From positions 758,001 through 822,000 of the forward strand of contig NZ_CP126115.1 in NCBI RefSeq assembly GCF_030123505.1: DNA of 64,000 bases, written 5' to 3'. The position numbers were made by a program, and so were the translations under genes. Origin of the DNA: Neobacillus sp. YX16 (GTDB taxonomy: Bacteria > Bacillota > Bacilli > Bacillales > Cytobacillaceae). Below, one piece after another: positions 51,511-59,785 of the stretch. The notes under the pieces were generated by a model. The model had not been told where the DNA came from. It searched no databases and worked only from the letters and a program-made list of their open reading frames with translations. Position 1 is the first letter of the stretch. Every line of letters begins with the position of its first letter.

Positions 51511-53213
51511 TGTCTAACTTTGAGGTGATTGTAATTGGTGCAGGAGGCGGCGGAGCCGTTATTGCTAAAGAACTCGGAGAAAAGGGTTTAAAGGTTTTGG
51601 TTTTAGAAGCTGGCCCCTGGTACGGGAATAAAAAGTGGCCAAACCCAAATTCACAGTCAGGAGCTGAATCCAGTTCAACATCAGATGATTTGGATGTTGT
51701 CCTCCATAAACAATTGTTGAACAAGTTTGAAATGAACATGAATGATTTGGTTACAGGAAGGTTTCGATGGGGCCCGGCGGATCGAAGTCGTTCCCAATGG
51801 TTTCGGAACGCTGACCAGAAGGGCGTAATTTGGCAATGCTCCGGTGTTGGAGGTACCACCCAAGCGTATACCGCTAATTGTCCCCGGGCATATCCAGCGG
51901 CAATCGATAATGTCTGGCCGATATCTTACCGGGAACTTATACCCTATTATGAGAAGGTGGAAGAGACATTACCGGTGAACTTCGCTGCCACTACGGCAAA
52001 AGAAGAATTATTTTATTATGGTGCAAAGAAGGCAGGATGGCACTTGATTCCTACGCTGGATGTAACAGGACCAGGGTATAGGCCGCAGCCAAATGCAATT
52101 TTACCTCCTAACAAAAACATCACAAATTTAAACCTCTCAGAAGAGCAGTTATCCTGGATGGAAGGCTGCACTCTTTCGGGCCATTGTATCAACGGTTGTC
52201 CACATGGTCCATCTGTAGATAAAATGGCAAAACGGTCCACAAATGTCAGCTATGTTCCGCTTGCATTAAAGACTGGCAACGTTTGTATAAGACCAAATGC
52301 CTTTGTTATAAAAATTGTAACAGAAAATACCGTTTCTAAAGGGCTGCATGCCGTTGGAGTAAAAATAAGGGACACGTGGACCGGGGAGCAGGAAGAACTG
52401 CGGGCGGAAATCGTAGTGATGGCCTCCGGAAGCATTGAAAGTCCCCGACTTTGGTTAAATTCAGGGCTTCCTGACAATCAATGGGTAGGAAGAGGTTTGG
52501 TAAATCATTATATGGACTGGGTATCTGGGATATTTGAGGAAAAGGATTTGATTCCAATATTGGGTACTTCAGATATTAACCCCTTTGTGGGGAATACATG
52601 CGGGGCAAGGATGGATTATCCCGGGCTTGGTGCGCTTCAGTCTGTGGGGATGAGTCCGGGATTAACAGCTTCTTTTTATGCGGTGAGTGAGTCTGGATAC
52701 TCTTTCTTACACACCCCTGGCATGAATGATCCATGGGATATTAGGGGGCGTCTTTTCGGTTATGAATTAAAAGAAACAATGGACGCCTACCGTAGAACTT
52801 TAAATATCTTAGTCAGTACAGATGATGAAGTGAATCAGCGAAACGGGATTACACTCGATCCGTTAATCCGTGATGAAAATGGATTTGTCCCTGTTGTGAA
52901 GTATCAGCCAACCAAACAATCCAGCAGGAAAAGAAGCAAACTGGTTAAAATAGCAGCAGAGCTTTTAAGAAAAGCGGGGGCAAAAAAAATAATTTGGACA
53001 AATTGGCCAACAGGCATGATGATTCATATAGAAAGTACTATGCGTATGGGCTTTGTCGTTGATCAGGATTGCGAAACATTTCAAGTAAAACGGTTATATA
53101 TCGCTGACAACAGTGTTCATTATAATAGTTTGGGGGGAGTCAATCCGACCCTTACAACTCAGGCATTAGCTACGCGTACTGCGGAAAAACTAGTTGAAAA
53201 GTATTTCAATTAG
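51510..53213 (+). CDS. GMC-type FAD-dependent sugar dehydrogenase (large subunit)
   Basis: 567 residues. The FAD-binding Rossmann motif IVIGAGGGGAVIAKELGE is near residue 6, the GGTTQAYTANCPR segment near 114, and the C-terminal domain has HIESTMRMG and GGVNPTLTTQALATRTAEKL. A Cys-rich loop, GCTLSGHCINGCPHG near 216, resembles the 3Fe-4S ligand region of FAD glucose dehydrogenases. Together with the subunit-3-like partner it is probably a membrane- or periplasm-facing dehydrogenase for a sugar or polyol. The electron acceptor is unknown. Confidence 0.85.
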   Translation: MSNFEVIVIGAGGGGAVIAKELGEKGLKVLVLEAGPWYGNKKWPNPNSQSGAESSSTSDDLDVVLHKQLLNKFEMNMNDLVTGRFRWGPADRSRSQWFRNADQKGVIWQCSGVGGTTQAYTANCPRAYPAAIDNVWPISYRELIPYYEKVEETLPVNFAATTAKEELFYYGAKKAGWHLIPTLDVTGPGYRPQPNAILPPNKNITNLNLSEEQLSWMEGCTLSGHCINGCPHGPSVDKMAKRSTNVSYVPLALKTGNVCIRPNAFVIKIVTENTVSKGLHAVGVKIRDTWTGEQEELRAEIVVMASGSIESPRLWLNSGLPDNQWVGRGLVNHYMDWVSGIFEEKDLIPILGTSDINPFVGNTCGARMDYPGLGALQSVGMSPGLTASFYAVSESGYSFLHTPGMNDPWDIRGRLFGYELKETMDAYRRTLNILVSTDDEVNQRNGITLDPLIRDENGFVPVVKYQPTKQSSRKRSKLVKIAAELLRKAGAKKIIWTNWPTGMMIHIESTMRMGFVVDQDCETFQVKRLYIADNSVHYNSLGGVNPTLTTQALATRTAEKLVEKYFN

Positions 53214-53280
53214 CATGCTTTATTGACTAAATGGAAAAGCTACCATCATAACAAAACAAAGTTTGGTGGGATCTTCTAAC

Positions 53281-53809
53281 ATGAAAGTATTCGAACTAAT
53301 TCAAGATATATTTCAACCATTTATGGACGGCGAGAAAAGACCATTAAATGTGATGGAAGTTTCTAACCTATGGTTTTTTCTACTAGGTACTGGTACAACC
53401 ATGCGAAATGAAGAAATTGGTATCAATCTTGCCCAAGACCCGGAATTGAAACAAATTTTAAAGGATATAAGAGAAACCGTACATATTCCAATTAGAGACG
53501 AGCTTAAAGAGTTTCTCATGAAGGAAGGTGTACCTTTTCCGCAATCTACACCCGAAAAACCGGTTGGTGATTATCGGAATATACCAGAGGGTGCTAAGTT
53601 AAAATGATGAGGAAATGGCCAATTTAATGTCCTATAATCTAGCTATGGGGGTTAATTATGCTGCCAAAGGACTTACAGAATCTATTCGGGCAGATGTTGG
53701 ATTAATTTTTTCAAAAATAATCTTAAAGAAAACCACAGCTGGTTTAACAATAAAACAGTATTTAGATCGGCATGAGTGGCTTCGAATTCCCCCTTATTAC
53801 AAAGCATAG
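53281..53809 (+). pseudogene. DUF3231 protein, frameshifted
   Basis: From ATG 53281 (MKVFELIQDIFQPFMDGE) the frame runs to TGA at 53605 after PEGAKLK. In the +1 frame it continues NDEEMANLMSYNLAMGVNYA and TIKQYLDRHEWLRIPPYY, as in full DUF3231 proteins (ends in PPYYK). One extra A in the A-run at 53601-53604 explains the break; LNDEEMANLM would be continuous without it. DUF3231 proteins are seen in spore formers; function unknown. Confidence 0.78.
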
Positions 53810-53827
53810 GTCTTTTAATATCGAAAT

Positions 53828-53863
53828 AAAAGCCCCAGAGTATAATATTCTGTGGCTTTTTAG
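53828..53863 (+). terminator. Terminator after the DUF3231 gene
   Basis: AAAAGCCCCAGAG pairs with CTGTGGCTTTTT. Confidence 0.78.
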
Positions 53864-53905
53864 CATTCAATGCCTATTGACAAAATTGAAGTATTTAACT
53901 ATCAT

Positions 53906-53927
53906 TTATTTATTAGTCAATAAATAA
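53906..53927. promoter_or_regulatory. TetR operator 1 (perfect dyad)
   Basis: Arms TTATTTATT and AATAAATAA flank AGTC. The same arm sequence, with GACT at its centre, recurs three times after the TetR gene. It lies 20 bp before the TetR start. Confidence 0.7.
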
Positions 53928-53947
53928 TTTTAAGGATGGTAGCAAAC

Positions 53948-54463
53948 GTGGCAGTCCGAGAAGATAAAAAAGAAATCATAATAGAAAATGCTGTAGGAGT
54001 CTTTGCTGAAAAGGGGTATTATAAAGCAACCACTGCAATGGTTGCAATGGCAGCTGGGGTAACACAGCCTTATGTGTTTCACTTTTTTAAAAACAAAGAA
54101 GAACTATTCAATGCGGTTATTGACCGGGCATTTAGCCGCATCTATGACACTTTTGCTAAAGTGCATGCACCTGCCGATCAATTAATCGAAACCATGGGGC
54201 ATGCATTTGAACAAATTATCCAAACCCACCGTGATGAAGTATTGATGGTTATGCAGGCACATGCGATTTCTGATCCAGGAATTCGAGAGCATGTCAGCGG
54301 TCTATTTCTCAAAATTTTTGAATCGCTAACTTTGAAATTTGAACATGCAGGCATTCCAAATGCAAAGGAAACAGCCTCCCAGTTTATTGGTACAGGACTA
54401 TTAATTACGCTAGCGGAAGTACTGAAATTACCCCAGTTAACCCCAGGCAATGAAAACTGTTAA
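53948..54463 (+). CDS. TetR-family transcriptional regulator
   Basis: 171 residues from GTG 53948 (AAGGATGG precedes; the ATG at 53936 lies inside it). The HTH is in residues ~12-58 (AVGVFAEKGYYKATTAMVAM, VTQPYVFHFFKNKEELFNAV). The C-terminal ligand domain is short but complete. It probably represses itself and the membrane-protein gene at 54636 through the four matching dyads. Confidence 0.87.
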   Translation: MAVREDKKEIIIENAVGVFAEKGYYKATTAMVAMAAGVTQPYVFHFFKNKEELFNAVIDRAFSRIYDTFAKVHAPADQLIETMGHAFEQIIQTHRDEVLMVMQAHAISDPGIREHVSGLFLKIFESLTLKFEHAGIPNAKETASQFIGTGLLITLAEVLKLPQLTPGNENC

Positions 54464-54490
54464 AAAGGAGCAATTTGCTCTCTTTTTTTA
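54462..54490 (+). terminator. Weak terminator after the TetR gene
   Basis: GAGCAAATTTGCTC-like hairpin (GAGCAA/TTGCTC) followed by eight T. Confidence 0.55.
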
Positions 54491-54495
54491 AGATC

Positions 54496-54612
54496 AAATT
54501 TATTGACTAATAAATAAATAGAAATTTCCTTATTTTTTTGGGATATTATTTATTGACTGATAAATAAATGTTAGCTGTATTTTTTTATGGTTACTTATTG
54601 ACTGTTAATTAA
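54496..54612 (+). promoter_or_regulatory. Three TetR-type operator repeats before the membrane-protein gene
   Basis: Sites at 54496-54517, 54546-54567 and 54591-54612 all have a GACT centre and arms close to TTATTTATT and AATAAATAA. The middle one is nearly perfect and the last the most eroded. They are 50 and 45 bp apart. Such repetition suggests cooperative or multi-step repression. Confidence 0.65.
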
Positions 54613-54635
54613 ATTAACTGAGAGAGGGTTATTAT

Positions 54636-55535
54636 ATGTCAAAGTTAGCGAAAGTAAGTCGAATTGAAAATGAACCAACTGTTAGGCTCTTTGAAGGTGA
54701 AAGAGCACTAGTCATGACAGGTATATACGGATTTATACTTTCGGCAGGAATAGCCATTTATATGTTTTTTCGAGGTTCGATTATTTTACCTGAAGGAAAC
54801 GTGAAGGATGCCTTTTCTTTTAATGCAGCTATCGGAATTTATATCTTATCAATCGCTGCCATTCTGCCATTAACAAGACTTAATGCTTCCAGAAGGAAAG
54901 CGGTACGGTGGTTATTTATTCTAACAAGCTTATATTGTTATATCATTGAAACGGTTCAAAACTTTAGAGGAATAAGTCCGAGATTTTCTCGGGAAGGAAC
55001 AGTTGTTGATATGGCTGCTGGAATCCTATTTGGAGTTGTTTCACTAGTATTAGTAATCTTGGCGGTAGTACTTACAGTCCATTTCTTCCGATTGAAAAAG
55101 TCTTCTCAACGCCCCTTGTTGATAACGGGGATTCGATATGCATTTATCTCGGTTCTAGCAGCGAATATTGCGGGTCTATGGATGATTCTTCTTCAGGACC
55201 GGCTTACAGGGGGGACTGGAAATGTAATTGTCCTGCATGGAATTGGATTTCATGCACTGCAAACATTGATTCTGCCTGCTTGGATTTTAGAAAAGTCTCG
55301 GATAAAGGAAAGCTTCAAACAAAGACTGATTCATGTTGGCGGTATTGCTTGGCTGCTTATGATTGTTATAATAGGCATCCAAACTGCATTGGGGCATTCG
55401 GTTTTTGAGTTAACAGCATTACCAGTTATTGCATGCCTATTATTTCTTATCTGGATTGGAACAGTAGTAGTTGCAGTTATGCTGCTTATCAAAAATAGAA
55501 AAGAGCTTACGGTTACTACAGAGGTGCTGGAGTGA
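54636..55535 (+). CDS. Integral membrane protein of unknown family
   Basis: 299 residues with about eight hydrophobic segments (near 30-47, 65-82, 90-106, 128-150, 170-190, 197-215, 235-255, 262-285). No signature that I recognise. The ATG lies after AGAGAGGGTTATTAT. Multiple TetR operators upstream mark it as an inducible transporter or enzyme, probably for a hydrophobic compound; this is inferred from context. Confidence 0.7.
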   Translation: MSKLAKVSRIENEPTVRLFEGERALVMTGIYGFILSAGIAIYMFFRGSIILPEGNVKDAFSFNAAIGIYILSIAAILPLTRLNASRRKAVRWLFILTSLYCYIIETVQNFRGISPRFSREGTVVDMAAGILFGVVSLVLVILAVVLTVHFFRLKKSSQRPLLITGIRYAFISVLAANIAGLWMILLQDRLTGGTGNVIVLHGIGFHALQTLILPAWILEKSRIKESFKQRLIHVGGIAWLLMIVIIGIQTALGHSVFELTALPVIACLLFLIWIGTVVVAVMLLIKNRKELTVTTEVLE

Positions 55536-55695
55536 CCGAAAGGAAAATAGCAGAGAGCTCCTGTCACTTAATATTTTTTTAGAATAAATTTTTCAAAGAG
55601 TTAAAGCTTCTTGCAAAAATAATTAATCTCCCAGTAAAAATATTGCTACAATAGTAGATGGAGTTATTTGAATGTTCCAACTGCGGAGGTATTTT

Positions 55696-57306
55696 GTGCA
55701 AACTCGACGTTTTAAATTTAAATTAACTACGATTATTATTTTCTTCGTTTGTTTAGTGGTACTTGTATCTTTAATGATTACAGATTTTTTAATAAGCAGC
55801 ACAGTCAGTAAAAATATTAGAAAACATCAGGAAGAGAAAGCCATGATGGTTTCGAGATCCATTGCAACTTCTCATATTGTTATCGAAGCATTGGAGGACG
55901 AACGTAAGACCAACGAGATTCAGGATTATACAAAGGATATTCTAGATGCTACGGACATGCTGTTTATTGTCGTCATGGATATGAACGGAATGCGGAAGTC
56001 GCATCCTAATCCAGAACAAATCGGAAAACACTTTGTAGGCGGGGATGAAAGGGAGGCGCTTAAGGGGAAAGAGTATGTATCAAGCTCACGTGGAACACTG
56101 GGTGAATCCTTGCGTGCCTTTACACCCATTTTTAATGTGACCGGTGACCAGATTGGTGTGGTTGCAGTCGGCATTTCACTAGAAAGTGTTGAAGCCGTTC
56201 TGGGCAAAAGTCATCGAAGTATTCTTACTGTTACAGTATTGGGTTTACTTGTTGGTATCATAGGTGCTATTTTACTTGCTAGGTATATTAAAAGAATCCT
56301 ATTTGGACTTGAACCCTTTGCAATTGCCAAGATTTTTGAAGAGCGGAGTACGATGCTTCAATCCGTACATGAGGGAATCATTGCCGTTGATAATGAACAA
56401 ACCATTACGCTGGTCAATCAATCAGCACGACAAATTTTTCAAAAGGCAGGGCTGTCTCAAGATCCAATTGGAATGAAAATCCACGAATATTTACCATCAA
56501 CCAGACTTGATCAGGTTCTCGAGACAGGTAAACCAGAACTGGATGAAGAACAAATGATTAACGGGGTTTCCATACTCGTGAATCGAGTCCCATTAGTTGT
56601 AAATAACGAGGTGGTTGGGGCGATTTCAACCTTCAGGGATAAGAGTGATGTCAAGCAATTGGCAGAGCAATTAACAGGGGTGAAAACCTATGCGGAAGCA
56701 CTCCGTGCGCAGTCTCATGAGTTTATGAATCGCCTTCATGTCATTCTTGGAATGGTCCAAATGAAGTACTACGATGAACTTTCTGATTTTATTCGTACTT
56801 TAGTTGGTCACCAAAATCGAGAGCTTGGTACTATTACTCAGAATATTAAAGACCCTGCACTAGCCGGATTTCTTATGGGAAAATTAAGCTATGCCAGGGA
56901 GGAAAACGTGGAGTTTACGATAGTGGTAAATAAGGCGATTCCTGAGCCGGCGGACCCAGTAATTGCTCATGAGTTAATTACCATTCTTGGCAATTTAATC
57001 GATAATGCGATTGAAGCGATGGGTGATTCTAGCGATAAAACACTTGAGGTTACTCTTCATTTTTTTGATAAATGTTTAACAATGGAGGTTTTGGATTCGG
57101 GTCCAGGAATTCCAGATGAGATTCAAAGGAGCATGCTTGAAAAGGGTTATTCTACAAAAGGGGAAAATCGTGGGTATGGTCTATATCTTGTTTCGAAAAG
57201 CATTGAAAGCTTAGGTGGGGAATGGACCATTGACTCTAAATTATTACTAGGAACAGAGATTCATATACGAATTCCATACGAGGCAAAGGGGTGGAATCAT
57301 GATTAA
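55696..57306 (+). CDS. dctS: Sensor histidine kinase, DctS/CitA type
   Basis: 536 residues from GTG 55696 (GGAGG precedes; an ATG at 55672 has no ribosome site). Two membrane segments (about 16-38 and 175-197) flank a periplasmic sensor domain; ERRSTMLQSVHEGIIAVDNE starts a cytoplasmic PAS domain. The dimerisation His is in LRAQSHEFMNRLHVILGMVQ near residue 346, and HATPase motifs (NLIDNAIEAM, DSGPGIP, GYGLYLV) follow. It senses C4-dicarboxylate or citrate-like acids. It overlaps the regulator gene by 8 bp. Confidence 0.9.
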   Translation: MQTRRFKFKLTTIIIFFVCLVVLVSLMITDFLISSTVSKNIRKHQEEKAMMVSRSIATSHIVIEALEDERKTNEIQDYTKDILDATDMLFIVVMDMNGMRKSHPNPEQIGKHFVGGDEREALKGKEYVSSSRGTLGESLRAFTPIFNVTGDQIGVVAVGISLESVEAVLGKSHRSILTVTVLGLLVGIIGAILLARYIKRILFGLEPFAIAKIFEERSTMLQSVHEGIIAVDNEQTITLVNQSARQIFQKAGLSQDPIGMKIHEYLPSTRLDQVLETGKPELDEEQMINGVSILVNRVPLVVNNEVVGAISTFRDKSDVKQLAEQLTGVKTYAEALRAQSHEFMNRLHVILGMVQMKYYDELSDFIRTLVGHQNRELGTITQNIKDPALAGFLMGKLSYAREENVEFTIVVNKAIPEPADPVIAHELITILGNLIDNAIEAMGDSSDKTLEVTLHFFDKCLTMEVLDSGPGIPDEIQRSMLEKGYSTKGENRGYGLYLVSKSIESLGGEWTIDSKLLLGTEIHIRIPYEAKGWNHD

Positions 57307-58012
57307 GGTTCTAATAGTTGAAGATGATCCGATGGTAGCGGAGTTTAATAAGCGGTATCTTAAAGAAATAAATGGATTTAGTTTATCTGGCATTGTCCAT
57401 AACGTAAGGGATGCAAAAGAGTTTCTTAACAAGGAACAGGTTAACCTCATTTTACTGGATGTCTATATGCCAGGGGCGAATGGTCTCGAATTACTTCATT
57501 TTATTAGGGAACAAAAGATGGCAGTCGATGTTATTCTGATTACAGCTGCAGCAGACACAGAAAAAATTCAAACAGCCCTAAGGCTGGGTGCAGTCGATTA
57601 TTTGATCAAACCATTTGAGTTTGAAAGGTTTAACCAAGCTTTGGCGCAATATAAAGATAAATATGCCTTTTTTGAAAAAAAACAAGTTTTTAACCAGGAA
57701 GATTTAGATGATAGAATATTTCATTCGGAGCAGAGGGCGTCTGGGGAATTAACCATAGATTTGCCTAAAGGGTTAACCAGTAGTACGCTGCAAAATATCA
57801 TACATGTGATTAAATCAAAAGAAGGCAGCCTTTTTTCAACGGATGATATCGCAGAAAGTACATATATATCGAGAGTGTCAGTCAGAAAGTACTTGAAATA
57901 TTTAGCCCATCTCGGTGTCCTCGAAGAATCATTAACCTACGGGATTGGGAGACCGGTTTATTTTTACACATTGAAGAAGGATAAACTTAGTCAAGTAAAT
58001 ATGTATCTATAA
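57299..58012 (+). CDS. dctR: Response regulator, DctR/CitB type
   Basis: 237 residues. Receiver domain (about 1-122) with the phospho-Asp in LILLDVYMPG near residue 54 and Lys in DYLIKPF near 104. The C-terminal winged HTH (STDDIAESTYISRVSVRKYL) is of the CitB type. It probably activates dctP (59786-61039), which lies beyond the chromate genes. Ribosome site AAAGGGGTGG lies in the overlapping kinase gene. Confidence 0.9.
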   Translation: MIKVLIVEDDPMVAEFNKRYLKEINGFSLSGIVHNVRDAKEFLNKEQVNLILLDVYMPGANGLELLHFIREQKMAVDVILITAAADTEKIQTALRLGAVDYLIKPFEFERFNQALAQYKDKYAFFEKKQVFNQEDLDDRIFHSEQRASGELTIDLPKGLTSSTLQNIIHVIKSKEGSLFSTDDIAESTYISRVSVRKYLKYLAHLGVLEESLTYGIGRPVYFYTLKKDKLSQVNMYL

Positions 58013-58038
58013 AAAAAGTGGCCGAGCCACTTTTTTTC
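58011..58038 (+). terminator. Terminator after dctR
   Basis: AAAAAAAGTGGC and GCCACTTTTTTT close on a 3-nt loop. Confidence 0.9.
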
Positions 58039-58046
58039 TTTGACTC

Positions 58047-58340
58047 TTTTCGTAAACTTGTTGCTTTAAGTATGAATCAGGATTCAAGGACATCGAGGAT
58101 ATATGTGACTGCAAGCGCTAAAAAATGGTGGAAGTGGTAACTAATAGGGGCTATAAGTTACCGCAAGCCCTGAAAAATCGTGGAAGTGGTAACTAATAAG
58201 GGCTATAAGTGATCGCTAGCGCTAAAAAATTGAAAAAGTGGTAACCAATAGACTACAAGGGCAACGTGTCCTCATCAGCCCCATTGTAAAAAATTCTAAG
58301 ATTATATCTGTTCAACTGAAAACAACAATCAATGCGAAAA
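58047..58340. mobile_element. MITE-like element 3
   Basis: Left end TTTTCG-5 bp-TTGTTG and right end (reverse complement) TTTTCG-6 bp-TTGTTG form inverted repeats about 294 bp apart. The interior carries array D. The ends differ from those of elements 1 and 2, except for the shared TTGTTG core. No clear target duplication was found. Confidence 0.4.
58136..58250. repeat. Hairpin array D, three units of 52 bp
   Basis: GGTAACT (or GGTAACC) occurs at 58136, 58188 and 58240, with AGTTACC-type partners between them (for example ATAAGTTACCGC at 58154). Each unit closes AGTTACC...GGTAACT. The 52-bp period equals that of arrays A and C, although the sequence is unrelated. Confidence 0.7.
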
Positions 58341-58353
58341 CGGCGTTCTCTTT

Positions 58354-58896
58354 TTAAGAATAGAGGGCTATTCCTACCAACCCAGAAAGGATAATCACAT
58401 AGACTGGATTCCAACGGAGCTTTAATAAGGCAAATAAAGAAAGGCCAAAGATGACTACTAAGCTTATAGAACGAAATGAGATATTGATAGTAATCAGGTT
58501 ATTGGCCATTGCAAATTTAAGCGCAGCAAAGATAATTAAACTCGTTACGAGCGGTTTTAAACCATAGAAAATCTTTTCAACCACTGGATTATGATGGAGT
58601 TTGGTAAATAGAGCAGCAACAAGGATAACTAAGATAAGCGAGGGCAGTAAAATGGCCATCGCAGAGATAAGAGCGCCATTGATTCCTGCAGCAGAATATC
58701 CTACTAAAATCGCACTATTTACAGCGACTGGACCTGGAGACATACCAGCAATCGCAATCATATTGGTCAAACGTTCTGCAGTCATCCATCCGTAGTCAGT
58801 GGCTGCTGTTTCGATGATAGGAATCATCGCATAGCCCCCTCCAAAGGAGACAAAACCCATGATAAGAAATGTGTGAAACAGTTCCCACAATATCAT
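58354..58896 (-). CDS. Chromate transporter, second half-size subunit
   Basis: 180 residues, five or six membrane segments and the CHR-domain signature GFVSFGGGYAMIPIIE near residue 14 and MSPGPVAVNSAILVGY near 52. In Bacillus the two CHR halves are encoded by separate genes that work as a pair. It is 19 bp after the other half. Function: chromate/sulfate efflux. Confidence 0.88.
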   Translation of the reverse strand: MILWELFHTFLIMGFVSFGGGYAMIPIIETAATDYGWMTAERLTNMIAIAGMSPGPVAVNSAILVGYSAAGINGALISAMAILLPSLILVILVAALFTKLHHNPVVEKIFYGLKPLVTSLIIFAALKFAMANNLITINISFRSISLVVIFGLSLFALLKLRWNPVYVIILSGLVGIALYS

Positions 58897-58915
58897 ACAT
58901 TAGCACTCCTCTCTC

Positions 58916-59545
58916 TTAAATACCTGCACCCATGAAATAGTCAGGGTCAGTAGATGGATCCACTTTCTTTTTCTTATGCAAGTCTATATTGTAACCTAAC
59001 TTCTGTTTAATTTTTACAGTCGCTAATCCCGTAATTGCTCCAAGAAAAATGGCAATAATGGGGTGGATGAAAAACAGTATTGGGACACCCAAAGCCATAA
59101 TGAAGAATGTGGTCTTATCGGTAATCGCAGTTTTTGCTATTCTAATTGCTGCGTAGACAATAATGGCAACAATTGTCGCTCTTATTGAAATAAATGCGGC
59201 TTCTAGCTTTGGATTGTCTTGAACGTAGAAGTAAGAAATGCCTAAAGATAGAACAATTAGAAATGTAGGCAGCGAAACACCAATCATCGCAGCTAGCGCT
59301 CCTCTTATCCCGCCAATTCTGTGACCAATAAACGTGGCTGAATTCACCGCTACCGCTCCTGGAACCGTTTGAGATAATGCTATCACATCGGTAATGTCTT
59401 CATGCGTTAACCATTTTCGCTTTTCCACTATTTCTTTTATGATGAAAGGGATCATCGCAAAACCCCCGCCAAACGTAACAGGACTAATCTTAAAAAACGA
59501 CCAAAAAATTTGAAACAACAACTTCCATTGGAACTTCACCTTCAT
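58916..59545 (-). CDS. Chromate transporter, first half-size subunit
   Basis: 209 residues from ATG 59545 (AAGGATT upstream; a start at 59566 lies further from homologous sequence). CHR domain with PVTFGGGFAMIPFIIKE near residue 22 and SQTVPGAVAVNSATFIG near 62. The C-terminal tail is basic, then acidic. It pairs with the next gene. The pair is inserted between dctR and dctP, all read toward or from the C4-dicarboxylate genes. Confidence 0.88.
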   Translation of the reverse strand: MKVKFQWKLLFQIFWSFFKISPVTFGGGFAMIPFIIKEIVEKRKWLTHEDITDVIALSQTVPGAVAVNSATFIGHRIGGIRGALAAMIGVSLPTFLIVLSLGISYFYVQDNPKLEAAFISIRATIVAIIVYAAIRIAKTAITDKTTFFIMALGVPILFFIHPIIAIFLGAITGLATVKIKQKLGYNIDLHKKKKVDPSTDPDYFMGAGI

Positions 59546-59675
59546 AAATAATCCTTCTTTCCACAAGAACTAAAGAGAACAAAGCTCCCTTCAACCTATG
59601 AATCTAACACTATATATAAAGGTAACAAAAGATATGAAATGGGTAAATAGAAACAATTGTAAATTGTAGTAATTT

Positions 59676-59723
59676 GGGTGACAGGCACCGCCCGTGGACA
59701 CTGTCCGCCTCAGGCGGACAGTG
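59676..59723. repeat. Palindromic dispersed-type repeat
   Basis: GGGTGACAGGCACCGCCCG (59676-59694) is followed by the hairpin CACTGTCCGCC-TCA-GGCGGACAGTG (59699-59723). It is GC-rich against an AT-rich background, as expected of dispersed repeats in Bacillus genomes. Only one copy is seen in the window. Confidence 0.55.
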
Positions 59724-59748
59724 AATAAATGAAAGGGAGCAGGGAATG

Positions 59749-59781
59749 AAAAAATGTGAGCCGGAGGGGCTCACATTTTTT
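59749..59781 (-). terminator. Terminator after dctP
   Basis: AAAAAATGTGAGCC and GGCTCACATTTTTT close on GGAG; it ends the minus-strand dctP. Confidence 0.9.
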
Positions 59782-59785
59782 AGGT

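Noticed and set aside
55178-55408. 76-codon plus-strand frame within the membrane-protein gene
   Set aside because: Out of frame with the 299-residue protein, no ribosome site, Cys-rich shadow composition.
58108-58121. TGCAAGCG-type cre-like sequence in array D
   Set aside because: The final CA is missing and it is part of the repeat unit, so it is probably chance.
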